Shown: piece after piece, positions 10,351 to 20,257 of the stretch | Layout: every line of letters starts with the position of its first letter | Numbering within the stretch: position 1 is the stretch's first letter | DNA from: SCRA01 sp035533275 | GTDB lineage: Bacteria > Vulcanimicrobiota > Vulcanimicrobiia > Vulcanimicrobiales > SCRA01 | Reading direction: 5' to 3' | Assembly (NCBI GenBank): GCA_035533275.1 | Contig: DATLUD010000055.1 | Coordinates: 62,001-126,000, forward strand | Length of the DNA stretch: 64,000 nt | Program-made: the position numbers and the translations under genes | Notes under the pieces: model-generated | What the model was told of the DNA's origin: nothing | The model's input: the letters and a program-made list of their open reading frames with translations, nothing else | Databases searched by the model: none

Positions 10351-11319
10351 ATGAAGCGCGTCGCCGTGCTGATGGGCGGCCCCTCCTCGGAGCGTGAGGT
10401 CTCGATCGCCACCGGAACGGGCGTGCTCCAGGCGCTCCAGTCGCTGGGCTATCAGGCCGAGGCCTTCGACTTCGACCATCGCGTGGTGGAGGCGCTGCGC
10501 ACGTTCGGCCCCGACGTGGTCTTCAACGCCCTGCACGGCGTGGGCGGCGAGGACGGCCAGGCGCAGGCGATCCTGGAGTGGATGGGGCTGCCCTATACGG
10601 GGACCGGCATTCAGGGCTGCGCGATGTCGATGGACAAGCACATCACCAAGAAGCTGCTGGCCGCCGAGGGTCTGCCCACCCCGGCCTGGGACGTCTTCGA
10701 CCTCAGCGGCGGCACGCTGCCGTTGCTGCCCGGCCTCAACTTGCCGCTGGTGGTCAAGCCCGTCGACGAAGGCTCGAGCGTGGGCGTCGCCATCGTGCGC
10801 ACGCACGACCAGTGGAAGGAGGCGATGATCGCCTACTCCGAGCGCTACGACCGCGTGCTGGTGGAGGAGTACGTCGCCGGCCGCGAGTTCAGCGTGCCCG
10901 TGCTCTTCGAGGACGTGCTGCCCGTGGTGGAGATCGTGGCCGAGGATTCCTTTTATTCCTACGAAGCCAAGTACAAGCCCGGCGGCTCGCGCCATCTGGT
11001 GCCGGCCCCGCTGGACGAGGATCTGACGGCGCGTCTGCAAGTGCTCGCGCTCTCGACGCACCGCCTGCTCAACCTGCGCGACTACTCGCGCACCGACATC
11101 CTGCTCTCGCGCGAAGGGCGTCCCTATATTCTGGAAGTGAACACCCTTCCCGGGCTCACCCCCACCTCGATCCTGCCGGACTCGGCGCGGTCGATGGGCA
11201 TCGCCTATGAGACGCTGGTGGATCGCCTGGTGCGCGCCGCGTACGATCGCCATCCCTCAAAGGAGGGAACGTCGTCGGGCCGAAGAGTGAGCGCGCATCT
11301 CAGGAGGACTGTCCCGTAA
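10351..11319 (+). CDS. ddl: D-alanine-D-alanine ligase Ddl
   Basis: ATP-grasp enzyme making the D-Ala-D-Ala supplied to MurF. 322 residues. N-terminal VAVLMGGPSSEREVS, NALHGVGGEDG, SMDKHITKKLL, VKPVDEGSSVGVAIV and C-terminal ILEVNTLPGLTP (Mg-binding Glu/Asn). The ATG at 10351 gives the usual MKRVAVLMGG beginning and has AGGTGAG just upstream; an ATG at 10333 would add six residues. The TAA shares a base with the ATG of citrate synthase. A short basic tail (RVSAHLRRTVP) follows the catalytic domain. Confidence 0.94.
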   Translation: MKRVAVLMGGPSSEREVSIATGTGVLQALQSLGYQAEAFDFDHRVVEALRTFGPDVVFNALHGVGGEDGQAQAILEWMGLPYTGTGIQGCAMSMDKHITKKLLAAEGLPTPAWDVFDLSGGTLPLLPGLNLPLVVKPVDEGSSVGVAIVRTHDQWKEAMIAYSERYDRVLVEEYVAGREFSVPVLFEDVLPVVEIVAEDSFYSYEAKYKPGGSRHLVPAPLDEDLTARLQVLALSTHRLLNLRDYSRTDILLSREGRPYILEVNTLPGLTPTSILPDSARSMGIAYETLVDRLVRAAYDRHPSKEGTSSGRRVSAHLRRTVP

Positions 11320-12470
11320 TGTCGCAAGCTCTGTTCGCCCCTGCCGGTCTCGAGGGCGTCGTCGTCGGACCCACCCGTCTCTCGAACGTCGAGGGGAAGA
11401 TCGGCCGCCTCACCTACTACGGATACGACATCCACGATCTCGCCCCGAACGCGCACTTCGAAGAAGTCGTCTATCTCCTGCACTTCGGGGAGTTGCCGAC
11501 GCGCTCCCAACTCGACGGCTTGCGCGCCAAACTCGCGGAGCATCGCGACCTGCCGCCCGCCGTGGTGGCGATGATGAAGTCGCTTCCGAAGGATTCTTGG
11601 CCAATGGACGTGCTGCGCACGTCCATTTCCATGCTCTCCCAGTTCGAGCCGCACAACCACGACGGCGCGCACACCTCGGACGAAGACGCGGCGACGAAGC
11701 TGATCGCCAAGACGCCGACGATCGTGGCGGCATGGGATCGCGTGCGCCGCGGGCTGGAGCCGGTTCCGCCGCGTGCTGAATACGACGCCGCCGCGAACTT
11801 CCTATGGATGCGCACCGGCGAGGAGCCGCACGGCGTGGCCGTCAAGGCGCTCGACATGTACCTGGTGCTCCACTGCGACCACTCGTTCAACGCCTCCACC
11901 TTCGCCGCGCGCTGCACCGCGTCGACGCGGGCCGACATCTACGCGGCGGTGACCACGGCGGTGGCCACGCTGGAGGGCAACCTCCACGGCGGCGCGCCCA
12001 GCGAGGTCATGCACATGCTGGAGGGGATCGGCACCAAGGACAAGGTGGAGCCGTACGTGCGCGAGATCCTGCGGCGCGGCGAGCGCGTGATGGGGATCGG
12101 TCACCGCGAGTACAAGGTGCGCGATCCGCGCGCCCAGCATCTGGAGGCCCAGGCCAAGGCGCTGGGCATCGCCAACGGCGACACCCATTGGTACGACCTG
12201 GCCGTCACGCTCGAGCAGACGGCGGTGCGGGTGCTCCAAGAGGAGAAGCCCGACCGCTCGCTCTACGCCAACGTCGACTTCTACTCCGCGCCGATGCTCA
12301 GCAGCCTGGGCATCCCCAGCGACGAGTTCACCTGCATGTTCGCCTGCGGCCGGATGGTTGGCTGGACGGCGCACGTGCTGGAGCAGCTCGCGCACAACCG
12401 CATCTTCCGCCCGCAGGCGGAGTACACGGGCCCGACCGACCAGCGCTGGGTGCCGATCGACCTTCGCTAA
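11319..12470 (+). CDS. gltA: Citrate synthase
   Basis: Condenses oxaloacetate and acetyl-CoA, the TCA-cycle entry step. 383 residues, the short citrate/2-methylcitrate synthase class. Catalytic regions: HCDHSFNASTF (first His), GNLHGGAPSEVMHML, MGIGHREYKVRDPRA (second His), NVDFYSAPML (Asp). An AGGAGG box at 11302-11307 precedes the ATG at a slightly long distance. It overlaps the ddl stop by one base, so it is probably read from the wall operon. A hairpin follows the stop. Confidence 0.93.
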   Translation: MSQALFAPAGLEGVVVGPTRLSNVEGKIGRLTYYGYDIHDLAPNAHFEEVVYLLHFGELPTRSQLDGLRAKLAEHRDLPPAVVAMMKSLPKDSWPMDVLRTSISMLSQFEPHNHDGAHTSDEDAATKLIAKTPTIVAAWDRVRRGLEPVPPRAEYDAAANFLWMRTGEEPHGVAVKALDMYLVLHCDHSFNASTFAARCTASTRADIYAAVTTAVATLEGNLHGGAPSEVMHMLEGIGTKDKVEPYVREILRRGERVMGIGHREYKVRDPRAQHLEAQAKALGIANGDTHWYDLAVTLEQTAVRVLQEEKPDRSLYANVDFYSAPMLSSLGIPSDEFTCMFACGRMVGWTAHVLEQLAHNRIFRPQAEYTGPTDQRWVPIDLR

Positions 12471-12477
12471 AGAGGCG

Positions 12478-12506
12478 TCGGCGGGGAGTCGCTCGACTCC
12501 CGCCGA
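12478..12506 (+). terminator. Hairpin between citrate synthase and hisB
   Basis: A near-perfect 12-bp GC-rich stem (TCGGCGGGGAGTC with GACTCCCGCCGA, one bulged G, loop gctc) starts eight bases after the citrate synthase TAA. There is no T-run, so it may be a weak terminator or an mRNA processing/stability element separating the two transcripts. Confidence 0.45.
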
Positions 12507-12518
12507 AGCCCCGTGCCC

Positions 12519-13115
12519 ATGCTTGCATCCCAGTCCACCCGGCGCGCCGAGATCGAGCGCACGACCAAGGAGACGCAGATCTCCCTGACGCTCGACCTCG
12601 ACGGCGGCGAGATCGAGATCGCGACCGGCGTCGCCTTCTTCGACCACATGCTCGACGCGTTCGCCAAGCACTCCGGGTGCGGGCTCCGCCTGCGCGCCAA
12701 GGGCGACGGCATGGACCATCACCACCTGGTCGAGGATGTCGGCATCGCCCTCGGGCGCGCCATCGCGCAGGCCCTGGGCGAGAAGCGCGGGATCGAGCGC
12801 TTCGGCGACGCCCTGGTGCCGCTCGACGACGCGCTGGTGCTGGCGGCGGTCGATCTCTCCGGCCGCAGCTACCTCAACTTCGACGTGCCCTTCGCCGTCG
12901 AGGACCTCGCCGATCTCAAGACCGAGCTGGTCGGCGAGTTCTTCCGGGCGCTCAGCGACAACGGCAAGCTCAACCTGCATCTGGTGCGCCAACACGGCAA
13001 GGTCGCCCACCACCTCTGCGAGGCCTCGTTCAAGGCCTTCGCGCGCGCCTTCCGCGCCGCCAAGCGGCTCACCGGAACGGCGGAGGTGCCTTCGACCAAA
13101 GGCGTCCTGGAGTAG
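12519..13115 (+). CDS. hisB: Imidazoleglycerol-phosphate dehydratase HisB
   Basis: Mn-dependent dehydratase of histidine synthesis (IGP to imidazole-acetol phosphate). 198 residues, monofunctional. Metal-binding repeats FFDHMLDAFAKHSG and DDHHLVEDVG-type DGMDHHHLVEDVGIALG, then RSYLNFDVPF, GEFFRAL and the second set HHLCEASFKAFARA. ATG at 12519; an in-frame GTG lies two codons upstream. First of a his group with hisH and hisA. Confidence 0.94.
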   Translation: MLASQSTRRAEIERTTKETQISLTLDLDGGEIEIATGVAFFDHMLDAFAKHSGCGLRLRAKGDGMDHHHLVEDVGIALGRAIAQALGEKRGIERFGDALVPLDDALVLAAVDLSGRSYLNFDVPFAVEDLADLKTELVGEFFRALSDNGKLNLHLVRQHGKVAHHLCEASFKAFARAFRAAKRLTGTAEVPSTKGVLE

Positions 13116-13122
13116 ACCAGCC

Positions 13123-13737
13123 ATGATCGCAGTGGTGGACTACGGGGGCGGCAACCTCGGATCGCTGACGGGCGCGCTCGAGCGCTTCGGCGTGGGCTTC
13201 GCGCTGACCGACGAGCCCGCGGCCGTCGACCTGGCGGACGCGGTGATCCTCCCCGGCGACGGCGCCTTCGGCGCCACGATGGAGGCGTTGCGCGCGCGGG
13301 GGCTGGACGACGCCGTGCGGCGCGCGATCGCGGCGGGGCGTCCGTTCCTTGGGATCTGCGTGGGCATGCAGATCCTCTTCGAGGGGAGCGACGAATACGG
13401 CGAGCACCGCGGCTTCGGCGTCTTTCCCGGCACCGTCACGCGCCTGAGCGGGGCGCCGCGCGTGCCGCACATGGGCTGGGACACGCTCGACGTCGTGGGG
13501 GCGCACCCGTGCATCGAGGGCGTGCGCACGGGGGACTACGTCTACTTTCTGCACTCGTACGCGGCGCCGGTCGTGGCCGACACGGTGGCCTCGTGCACGT
13601 ACGGGCGCCCGTTCTCCGCCGTGGTGGCGCGCGGTCGCGTGGTGGGGACGCAGTTCCACCCCGAGAAGAGCCAGCAGACGGGCTTGCGCATCCTCTCCAA
13701 CTTTTTGCGGTCCATCGATGCCGGCGCGCGTGCCTGA
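13123..13737 (+). CDS. hisH: Imidazole glycerol phosphate synthase glutaminase subunit HisH
   Basis: Class I glutamine amidotransferase feeding ammonia to HisF. 204 residues. N-terminal VVDYGGGNLGSL, nucleophile Cys in GICVGMQILFEGSDE, and the HPEKSQQTG catalytic His/Glu near the C-terminus. The start lies seven bases after the hisB stop. hisF is not in this window, although HisH needs it as partner. The last codons overlap the next gene by 20 bases. Confidence 0.94.
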   Translation: MIAVVDYGGGNLGSLTGALERFGVGFALTDEPAAVDLADAVILPGDGAFGATMEALRARGLDDAVRRAIAAGRPFLGICVGMQILFEGSDEYGEHRGFGVFPGTVTRLSGAPRVPHMGWDTLDVVGAHPCIEGVRTGDYVYFLHSYAAPVVADTVASCTYGRPFSAVVARGRVVGTQFHPEKSQQTGLRILSNFLRSIDAGARA

Positions 13738-14170
13738 CCTCCCGCGCCGCTTGGGACTGATCCTTCCGGAGCTGCCGCGCGCCGTGGGCGTCTTCGGCAT
13801 CGCGCTGCTCTTCGAGGTGGCCGCGATGCTGGTGCGCTCGCACGTGGGCTGGCAGCCGTTGCCCCTCGACCGCAGCCCCGCGCTGCTGGTGATCGACGCG
13901 CTGGTCGCCTCGGCGATCGTGGAATTCCTCCTGCGCGGCGCCGTGCAGGGACTGCTCCCGTGGTTCGGCCTCGGCGCGCTCCTCTCGCTGGCGATACCGG
14001 CCGCTCTGGAGTTCGCCGGCGGGTACACGGAGTCGGGCGTGATCTGGGAAGTGATCTTCGGCGCGGGCTTCGTCTTCGCGCGCGCGGCCAGCGGATCGAT
14101 CTATCCCAGCGTGGCGTTGCGCTTCGTGCAGTACCTCCTCATCCCGGCGTTCGTGGCGGTGCACCGATGA
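13718..14170 (+). CDS. Membrane protein resembling a degenerate CPBP intramembrane protease
   Basis: 150 residues with about four hydrophobic segments. The segment VEFLLRGAVQGLLPWFGL resembles the first CPBP/CAAX-protease motif (usually EExxxR), but the Glu pair is reduced to one Glu. GSIYPSVALRFVQYLL resembles the second motif (usually with a His), where Arg replaces the expected His. It is therefore probably inactive or a distant homologue. It overlaps hisH by 20 bases and hisA by 4, so it is co-translated inside the histidine operon. No role in histidine synthesis is known for this family. Confidence 0.6.
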   Translation: MPARVPDLPRRLGLILPELPRAVGVFGIALLFEVAAMLVRSHVGWQPLPLDRSPALLVIDALVASAIVEFLLRGAVQGLLPWFGLGALLSLAIPAALEFAGGYTESGVIWEVIFGAGFVFARAASGSIYPSVALRFVQYLLIPAFVAVHR

Positions 14171-14886
14171 TCGTGATCCCCGCCATCGACCTGCGCGGCG
14201 GCAAGTGCGTGCGCCTCGTGCAAGGGGAGAAGGCGCGCACCACCGTCTACGACGACGATCCCGTCCAGCGCGCCCGCGCGTTCGTCCGCGCCGGCGCGGC
14301 GCGCATCCACGTGGTGGACCTCGACGGCGCCTTCGGCGACGGCTCGAACCTGGCCATGCTGGGGGCGATCGCTCGCGCGGTGGACGTGCCGGTGCAGACG
14401 GGCGGCGGAGTGCGCTCGCTGGAAGATGCGCGCGCGCGCGTGGAGGCGGGAGCGCACGACGTGATCCTGGGCACGCTGCTGGTGGAGCAGCCGGAGCTCT
14501 CCGCGCGCATCGCGCAGGCGTTTCCCGGGCGCATCGCCGCCGGTATCGACGCGCGCGGCGACGAGGTGGCCGTGCGCGGGTGGGAGCAAGGCGGCGGCGT
14601 GCGCGTGGACGATCTGCTGGCGCGCGTGGCGGCGTGTGGCATCGAGCGCGTGATCGCGACGCAGATCGAGCGCGACGGCACGGGACGCGGCTACGACCTC
14701 GACTTCTACCGGCGCCTCTGCGCGCACGCCGTGCCTCGCGTCCAGGCCAGCGGAGGCGCTCGCACCACCGACGATCTGCGCGCGCTGCGGGATCTGGCGC
14801 TGGCGAACCTGGAGGGGGCGATCGTGGGGCGCGCGCTCTACGAGGGGACGCTCGACCTCGCGGAGGCGATCAGAGCGGTCGCCTGA
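14167..14886 (+). CDS. hisA: Phosphoribosylformimino-AICAR phosphate isomerase HisA
   Basis: TIM-barrel Amadori isomerase converting ProFAR to PRFAR. 239 residues. Catalytic Asp in IPAIDLRGGKCVRLVQG, phosphate-binding half-barrel repeats QTGGGVRSLEDA and QASGGARTTDDL, second Asp in AAGIDARGDEVAVRG and AIVGRALYEG at the end. ATG overlaps the preceding TGA (ATGA). Its last 17 bases overlap the end of the convergent minus-strand gene. Confidence 0.95.
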   Translation: MIVIPAIDLRGGKCVRLVQGEKARTTVYDDDPVQRARAFVRAGAARIHVVDLDGAFGDGSNLAMLGAIARAVDVPVQTGGGVRSLEDARARVEAGAHDVILGTLLVEQPELSARIAQAFPGRIAAGIDARGDEVAVRGWEQGGGVRVDDLLARVAACGIERVIATQIERDGTGRGYDLDFYRRLCAHAVPRVQASGGARTTDDLRALRDLALANLEGAIVGRALYEGTLDLAEAIRAVA

Positions 14887-15889
14887 GCTGCGCGGAAGGA
14901 AGGGGCTTGGGCGGCGGGGCGGCTGTGGCCGGCGCACCGGGTAGGCGAAAGCGCGGCGGAGGCGTGTGGTGCGGCGCAGGCGTGTGGTGCGGCTTCGGCC
15001 GCGGCCGGGGCCGCGGGTGCGGGGCGGGGATGGTCACCAGGATCGGCGCCACTTGACCGGTGCCGACGGGGACAGAAAGGCTGAAGGGCACCGAGTCGCC
15101 GCCGGGCACGTAGAAGCGCCCGTAGACCACGATCCACGGCGCGGCGATGGAGAGCGGAACGTCGGCCACGCCGTAATAGCGCCCCGGAACGCCGGGCCAC
15201 GGCGTGAGCGGGAAGCGCCCCTCGACGCCCGGGATGGTGAAGTAGCCCCAGCCGTTGGGCTCGCCCACCACGCCGAAGAAGAGGCCGTTGCTCTGCGCCG
15301 CGTAGGCGGGCAGGAATGGAAAGTACGCGCCGCGCGAGTCGTCGGGGTACGGCGTGGGGTTCGGCACGGCCGGAACCAGCGGCACGGGGGCGTACGGCAA
15401 CGCGGGGGGAACCGGGGTGGCCATGGGCAGAGGCGTTTGCAGATCGCTCACGTCGAGCGCGCCGGGCAGGCGGATCACCACTTGGTTGGCGCCGGCCACG
15501 TAGTCCACGCTCGCGCCCAGCGCCTGCGCCACGAAGCGCAGCGGAACGAAGGCGCGGCCCTCGCGCACCACCGATCCCACGTCGAGATCGACGCGCCGGC
15601 CGCCCACGAAGGCGAACGTGGCGCCGATGGGCAGAAACACCTCGCGCCCGCCGCGCTTGGCGACCACCGCATGGTGCGCGCCGTCGTACTGCACCGTGGC
15701 GCCCAGCGCTTGAAAGACCGCGCGCATCGGCAGCAGCACGCGGCCGCCTTGCACCAGCGGCGGAGGCTGCGCGATCAGCACGCGATCGTCGATCACCACG
15801 CTGGGCGCTCGCGCGGCGCCCAGCAGCAGCGGCGTCGCCGAAGCGAGCGCGATCGCCATGGCCACCGCCGGAGCACGCCGCACGAACAT
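14870..15889 (-). CDS. Secreted copper-amine-oxidase-N (stalk) domain protein with Pro/His-rich tail
   Basis: 339 residues. An N-terminal signal-like segment (RRAPAVAMAIALASATPLLLGAARA) is followed by two stalk-type repeats with the family pattern RVLLPMRAVFQALGATVQYD and FVPLRFVAQALGASVDYV (roughly residues 30-145). A Pro-rich linker leads to a C-terminal domain of unknown family, then a tail of HPRPRPRP- and PKPHHTPAP-like repeats. Likely exported and wall-associated; such domains are thought to be non-enzymatic binding modules. The ATG at 15889 is preceded by AGGTGAG. The 3' end overlaps hisA by 17 bases. Confidence 0.78.
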   Translation of the reverse strand: MFVRRAPAVAMAIALASATPLLLGAARAPSVVIDDRVLIAQPPPLVQGGRVLLPMRAVFQALGATVQYDGAHHAVVAKRGGREVFLPIGATFAFVGGRRVDLDVGSVVREGRAFVPLRFVAQALGASVDYVAGANQVVIRLPGALDVSDLQTPLPMATPVPPALPYAPVPLVPAVPNPTPYPDDSRGAYFPFLPAYAAQSNGLFFGVVGEPNGWGYFTIPGVEGRFPLTPWPGVPGRYYGVADVPLSIAAPWIVVYGRFYVPGGDSVPFSLSVPVGTGQVAPILVTIPAPHPRPRPRPKPHHTPAPHHTPPPRFRLPGAPATAAPPPKPLPSAQLRRPL

Positions 15890-15894
15890 CTCAC

Positions 15895-17055
15895 CTAGTC
15901 CAACGCAGGGGGCTCGGCGTACGTTCGCGGCAGATGCAACGGCAGGCGAGCGAGCACCTCGTAGGCGATCGTCCCGCTCCAATCGGCGAGATCGTCGGCG
16001 GTGATCTCCCCCTGGCCGTCGCGCCCCAGCAACGTCACGCGTTGCCCCAGGTGGGCGCCTGGCACCTCGGTGACGTCGATCATGCACATGTCCATGCAGA
16101 GCCGGCCGGCGATGGGGCAGCGGCGCCCGTCCACGAGCACCGCGCCGCGGTTGGAGAGGCCGCGGTCCAGCCCCTCGGCGTAGCCCAGCGGCAAGGTGGC
16201 CAGGGTGGCGCGCCGCGCGGCGCGCCAGGTGGAGCCGTAGCCCACCGGCTCGCCGGCATCCAGCTCGCGCAGGGCCACGATCCGCGTGGTCCAGGTGAGG
16301 GCGGGCTCCAGCAGACCCGCGGTGGGGTCGCCGTCGTGGAGCCCCCGGATCGCCCGGCTCTGCAAGAAGAGGCGCGACTCGCGCGAGGGCCAGACGCCGT
16401 AGAGCGCGATCCCCACCCGCACCAGGTCGAGGCGCGTCTCGGGCCACATCATGGCCGCGGCGCTGGCCGCCATGTGGCGGATCGTGCCCTCGGGGAGCGC
16501 CCCGGCGATGGCCTCGATGAAGCGCCGGTGCTGGAGCGAGGTGAACCCCTCGTCCAGGTCCTCGGCGGATGCCAGATGGGTGTAGCAGCCCTCCAGGCGC
16601 AGCTCGGGCAGACGCCGCAGCTCCGCGAGCGCCGCCGGCGCCTGGTCGGGTCGAAAGCCCAGTCGCGCGACGCCCGTGTCCACCTTGGCGTGAACGGCGA
16701 ACGGCGAGAGCCGGCGCCGGGCCGTGCTGGCGGCCAGACGGGCGAAGTCGAGGCTCCACAGCGTGATGGCGACGCCGGCGGCGTGGGCGTCGTCGAGGTC
16801 CTCGTGCCGCACCGGCCCCAGGACGAGGATCGGATCGGTGACCCCGGCCTCACGCAGCGCCAGCGCCTCGTCCAGCTCGTAGACGAGGAATCGGGCCACG
16901 CGCCCGGAGAGCGCCCGGGCCACGGGGACCAGGCCATGCCCATAGGCGTTGGCCTTGATCACCGCTCCCAGCGGCGTGGGGGCCACCAGAGCCGCCAGGC
17001 GCTCCGCGTTGCGGCGCAACGCCCCCAGGTCGACCTGCAGGGTGGCGAGCGGCAC
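15895..17055 (-). CDS. alr: Alanine racemase Alr
   Basis: PLP enzyme interconverting L- and D-alanine, feeding Ddl and MurF. 386 residues. The PLP lysine is in AVIKANAYGHGLVPVA near the N-terminus; the C-terminal domain has GYAEGLDRGLSNRGAVLV, PIAGRLCMDMCMIDVT and IAYEVLARLPLHLPRTY. GTG start at 17055 directly abuts the stop of the upstream membrane gene, so they are read together. The ATG of the stalk-domain gene lies just beyond its stop. Confidence 0.94.
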   Translation of the reverse strand: MPLATLQVDLGALRRNAERLAALVAPTPLGAVIKANAYGHGLVPVARALSGRVARFLVYELDEALALREAGVTDPILVLGPVRHEDLDDAHAAGVAITLWSLDFARLAASTARRRLSPFAVHAKVDTGVARLGFRPDQAPAALAELRRLPELRLEGCYTHLASAEDLDEGFTSLQHRRFIEAIAGALPEGTIRHMAASAAAMMWPETRLDLVRVGIALYGVWPSRESRLFLQSRAIRGLHDGDPTAGLLEPALTWTTRIVALRELDAGEPVGYGSTWRAARRATLATLPLGYAEGLDRGLSNRGAVLVDGRRCPIAGRLCMDMCMIDVTEVPGAHLGQRVTLLGRDGQGEITADDLADWSGTIAYEVLARLPLHLPRTYAEPPALD

Positions 17056-17535
17056 TTAGGTGCGCAGGGCCTTGCGGGCGGCGGCGGAGACGACCAGAGC
17101 GATCGCCACGCCGAAGAGCACGGTGTGAGCGATCAGGCTCATGAAAAACTTCGGCCAGTCGTGGTTTGGCGAGACGTACGTGCGGGCGAAGACCTGCACC
17201 GTGAGCATCGCGAGCATCACGACGAAGCCGTAGAGCAGCCCCGATGGCACCGGCCGGTTCACCAAGGCCGGGCGCCCGCTCTGGGCCAGGGCGGCGTAGA
17301 CGATCCCCCAGACGATCGAGACGGCGAAGTGGATGGCGGCGCCCAGCACGGCGTACGAGGTCGACGTGAAGGCCACCGGGCCCACCACGTTGGAGGCCAC
17401 CCATTGGTAGATGCCGAGGGGTTTGGCCCCTTGGAGGACCATGAAGAGGTCCAGCAGCGCGCCCCCGATGATCCCGGCCGCGATGCCCGCAGGGATCAGG
17501 TTCACGCGTTTGGGGGGTGCGATGATGCTGGGCAA
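17056..17535 (-). CDS. Uncharacterised four-TM membrane protein
   Basis: 159 residues with four predicted membrane helices: a Gly-rich first helix (PAGIAAGIIGGALLDLFMVL), AVLGAAIHFAVSIVWGIVYAAL, GLLYGFVVMLAMLTVQVFA and SLIAHTVLFGVAIALVVSAA. No catalytic motif is evident and I do not recognise the family. Its stop directly abuts the alr start, implying one transcript. It is transcribed divergently from groESL across ~180 bases that hold the groESL control region. Confidence 0.7.
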   Translation of the reverse strand: MPSIIAPPKRVNLIPAGIAAGIIGGALLDLFMVLQGAKPLGIYQWVASNVVGPVAFTSTSYAVLGAAIHFAVSIVWGIVYAALAQSGRPALVNRPVPSGLLYGFVVMLAMLTVQVFARTYVSPNHDWPKFFMSLIAHTVLFGVAIALVVSAAARKALRT

Positions 17536-17615
17536 GGCTCTCTCCCTCTGGCGGCCGGTGGGACGACGGGCGTGGCGGCGGCTTGATTTAGGCCCCGCGG
17601 CCCCCCCTTTCCCTC

Positions 17616-17644
17616 TTGCACTCCCCGAGGGTGTCTGCTAGAAT
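17616..17644 (+). promoter_or_regulatory. Sigma70-type promoter of groESL
   Basis: TTGCAC (17616-17621), a 17-base spacer, and TAGAAT (17639-17644). A start of transcription near 17651 would place the CIRCE-like operator over the initially transcribed region, as in HrcA-controlled operons. Confidence 0.65.
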
Positions 17645-17653
17645 CCTATGCGC

Positions 17654-17680
17654 CTGGCAGTCAACTGCTAAGAGTGCTAA
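17654..17680 (+). promoter_or_regulatory. CIRCE-like HrcA operator upstream of groES
   Basis: CTGGCAGTC-N9-GAGTGCTAA. The right arm is a perfect CIRCE half-site; the left arm matches the consensus TTAGCACTC at six of nine positions. The 9-base spacer and the position before groES fit HrcA repression. hrcA is not in this window. Confidence 0.65.
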
Positions 17681-17715
17681 TCCACGCAGAGTCTCGTGCT
17701 TTGAGGAGGAATCCC

Positions 17716-18027
17716 GTGAACCTGAAACCGTTGGGCGATCGCGTGATCGTCGAGCACGTCGAGCAGGCCGACAAGACCCCCGGCGGCGTGTTCCTGCCGG
17801 ACACGGCCAAGGAGAAGCCCCAGGAGGGCATCGTTCGGGCCGTCGGCACCGGTCGCGTGACCGATGACGGGAAGACCGTTCCCATGACCGTCAAGGTTGG
17901 CGACCGCGTGATCTATTCCAAGTACGCCGGCAGCGAAGTCAAGGTCGAGGGTACAGAGTACCTCATCATCCCCGAGAAGGACGTGCTGGCCGTCTTCTCC
18001 GACGAGAAGGTCGCCGCGCACGCGTAA
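17716..18027 (+). CDS. groES: Co-chaperonin GroES
   Basis: Heptameric lid of the GroEL folding chamber. 103 residues. NLKPLGDRVIVEHV at the N-terminus, the mobile-loop region DKTPGGVFLPDTAKEKPQEG, and GDRVIYSKYAGSEVKVEGTEYLIIPEKDVLAV. GTG start with a strong GAGGAGG (17704-17710); a longer reading from 17674 begins inside the operator and is unlikely. First gene of groESL. Confidence 0.96.
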   Translation: MNLKPLGDRVIVEHVEQADKTPGGVFLPDTAKEKPQEGIVRAVGTGRVTDDGKTVPMTVKVGDRVIYSKYAGSEVKVEGTEYLIIPEKDVLAVFSDEKVAAHA

Positions 18028-18088
18028 CGCCGCGTCGCACTTGCTTCTCTCTTAACCACGAAGCCGTAGGAGCTGTAAGACCACAACA

Positions 18089-19753
<1,665 letters not shown>

Positions 19754-19780
19754 CTCGCGCGAAGGCGCGAACTGGATCGC

Positions 19781-19808
19781 GAGGGGCGCGGCCGAAGCCG
19801 CGCCCCTC
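19781..19808 (+). terminator. Terminator-like hairpin after groEL
   Basis: Perfect 12-bp stem GAGGGGCGCGGC / GCCGCGCCCCTC with a CGAA tetraloop, then GGCTTTCTCC. It lies 28 bases after the groEL TAG. The T-run is short, but the stem is very strong. Confidence 0.7.
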
Positions 19809-19819
19809 GGCTTTCTCCG

Positions 19820-20257
19820 TTACGCTGCGGCGGGATTCTTCGGCCGTCCGCCTTTTCGGCCGTTCCGGCGCGACGAGGCGGCCTTCTTCGCGCTCGTCCG
19901 ACCGCGAGAGCGACGCCCCATCGCCCGCGCAAAGAGCGAGCCGAGCTCATCGGCCAGGAGACCGGGAACATAGATATCGACGTTGATGCGCCGGAAGGAT
20001 ACGGCATCGCCGCCGGGTTGGATCTCGATCTTTGCCACATCTTCAGGCGATGCGTGGGCAAGCTCGCGAATCCGAATTCGCGGCAGCCGCACGGCAATGC
20101 CGTTGCGCAGCGTGATGTCGACCGAATCGGCCTTGCGATTGTATCGGGCCGCGACGACATCGATCGGCTCGTCGCGCTTTGCATGTTTGACCGCGGCCCG
20201 GTACATCGCGTCGGTCATCGGCGGCACGGGGATTCGATCGGGATACCTCTTAGACAT
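19820..20257 (-). CDS. DUF2442-family protein with basic C-terminal tail
   Basis: 145 residues. The central part (VDITLRNGIAVRLPRIRIRE, then SPEDVAKIEI and DIYVPGLLADELGSLF) fits the DUF2442 family; the tail RRNGRKGGRPKN is strongly basic and may bind nucleic acid. The ATG at 20257 overlaps the end of an upstream DUF4160-like reading frame. DUF4160/DUF2442 genes often occur as adjacent pairs and have been suspected to form toxin-antitoxin-like modules, but the function is unknown. Convergent with groEL. Confidence 0.65.
   Translation of the reverse strand: MSKRYPDRIPVPPMTDAMYRAAVKHAKRDEPIDVVAARYNRKADSVDITLRNGIAVRLPRIRIRELAHASPEDVAKIEIQPGGDAVSFRRINVDIYVPGLLADELGSLFARAMGRRSRGRTSAKKAASSRRNGRKGGRPKNPAAA

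Noticed and set aside
15316..17586. Plus-strand open frame of over 700 codons
   Set aside because: Lies antisense to the stalk-domain protein, alanine racemase and 4-TM gene; composition is Arg/Ala/Gly/His-rich without any motif.
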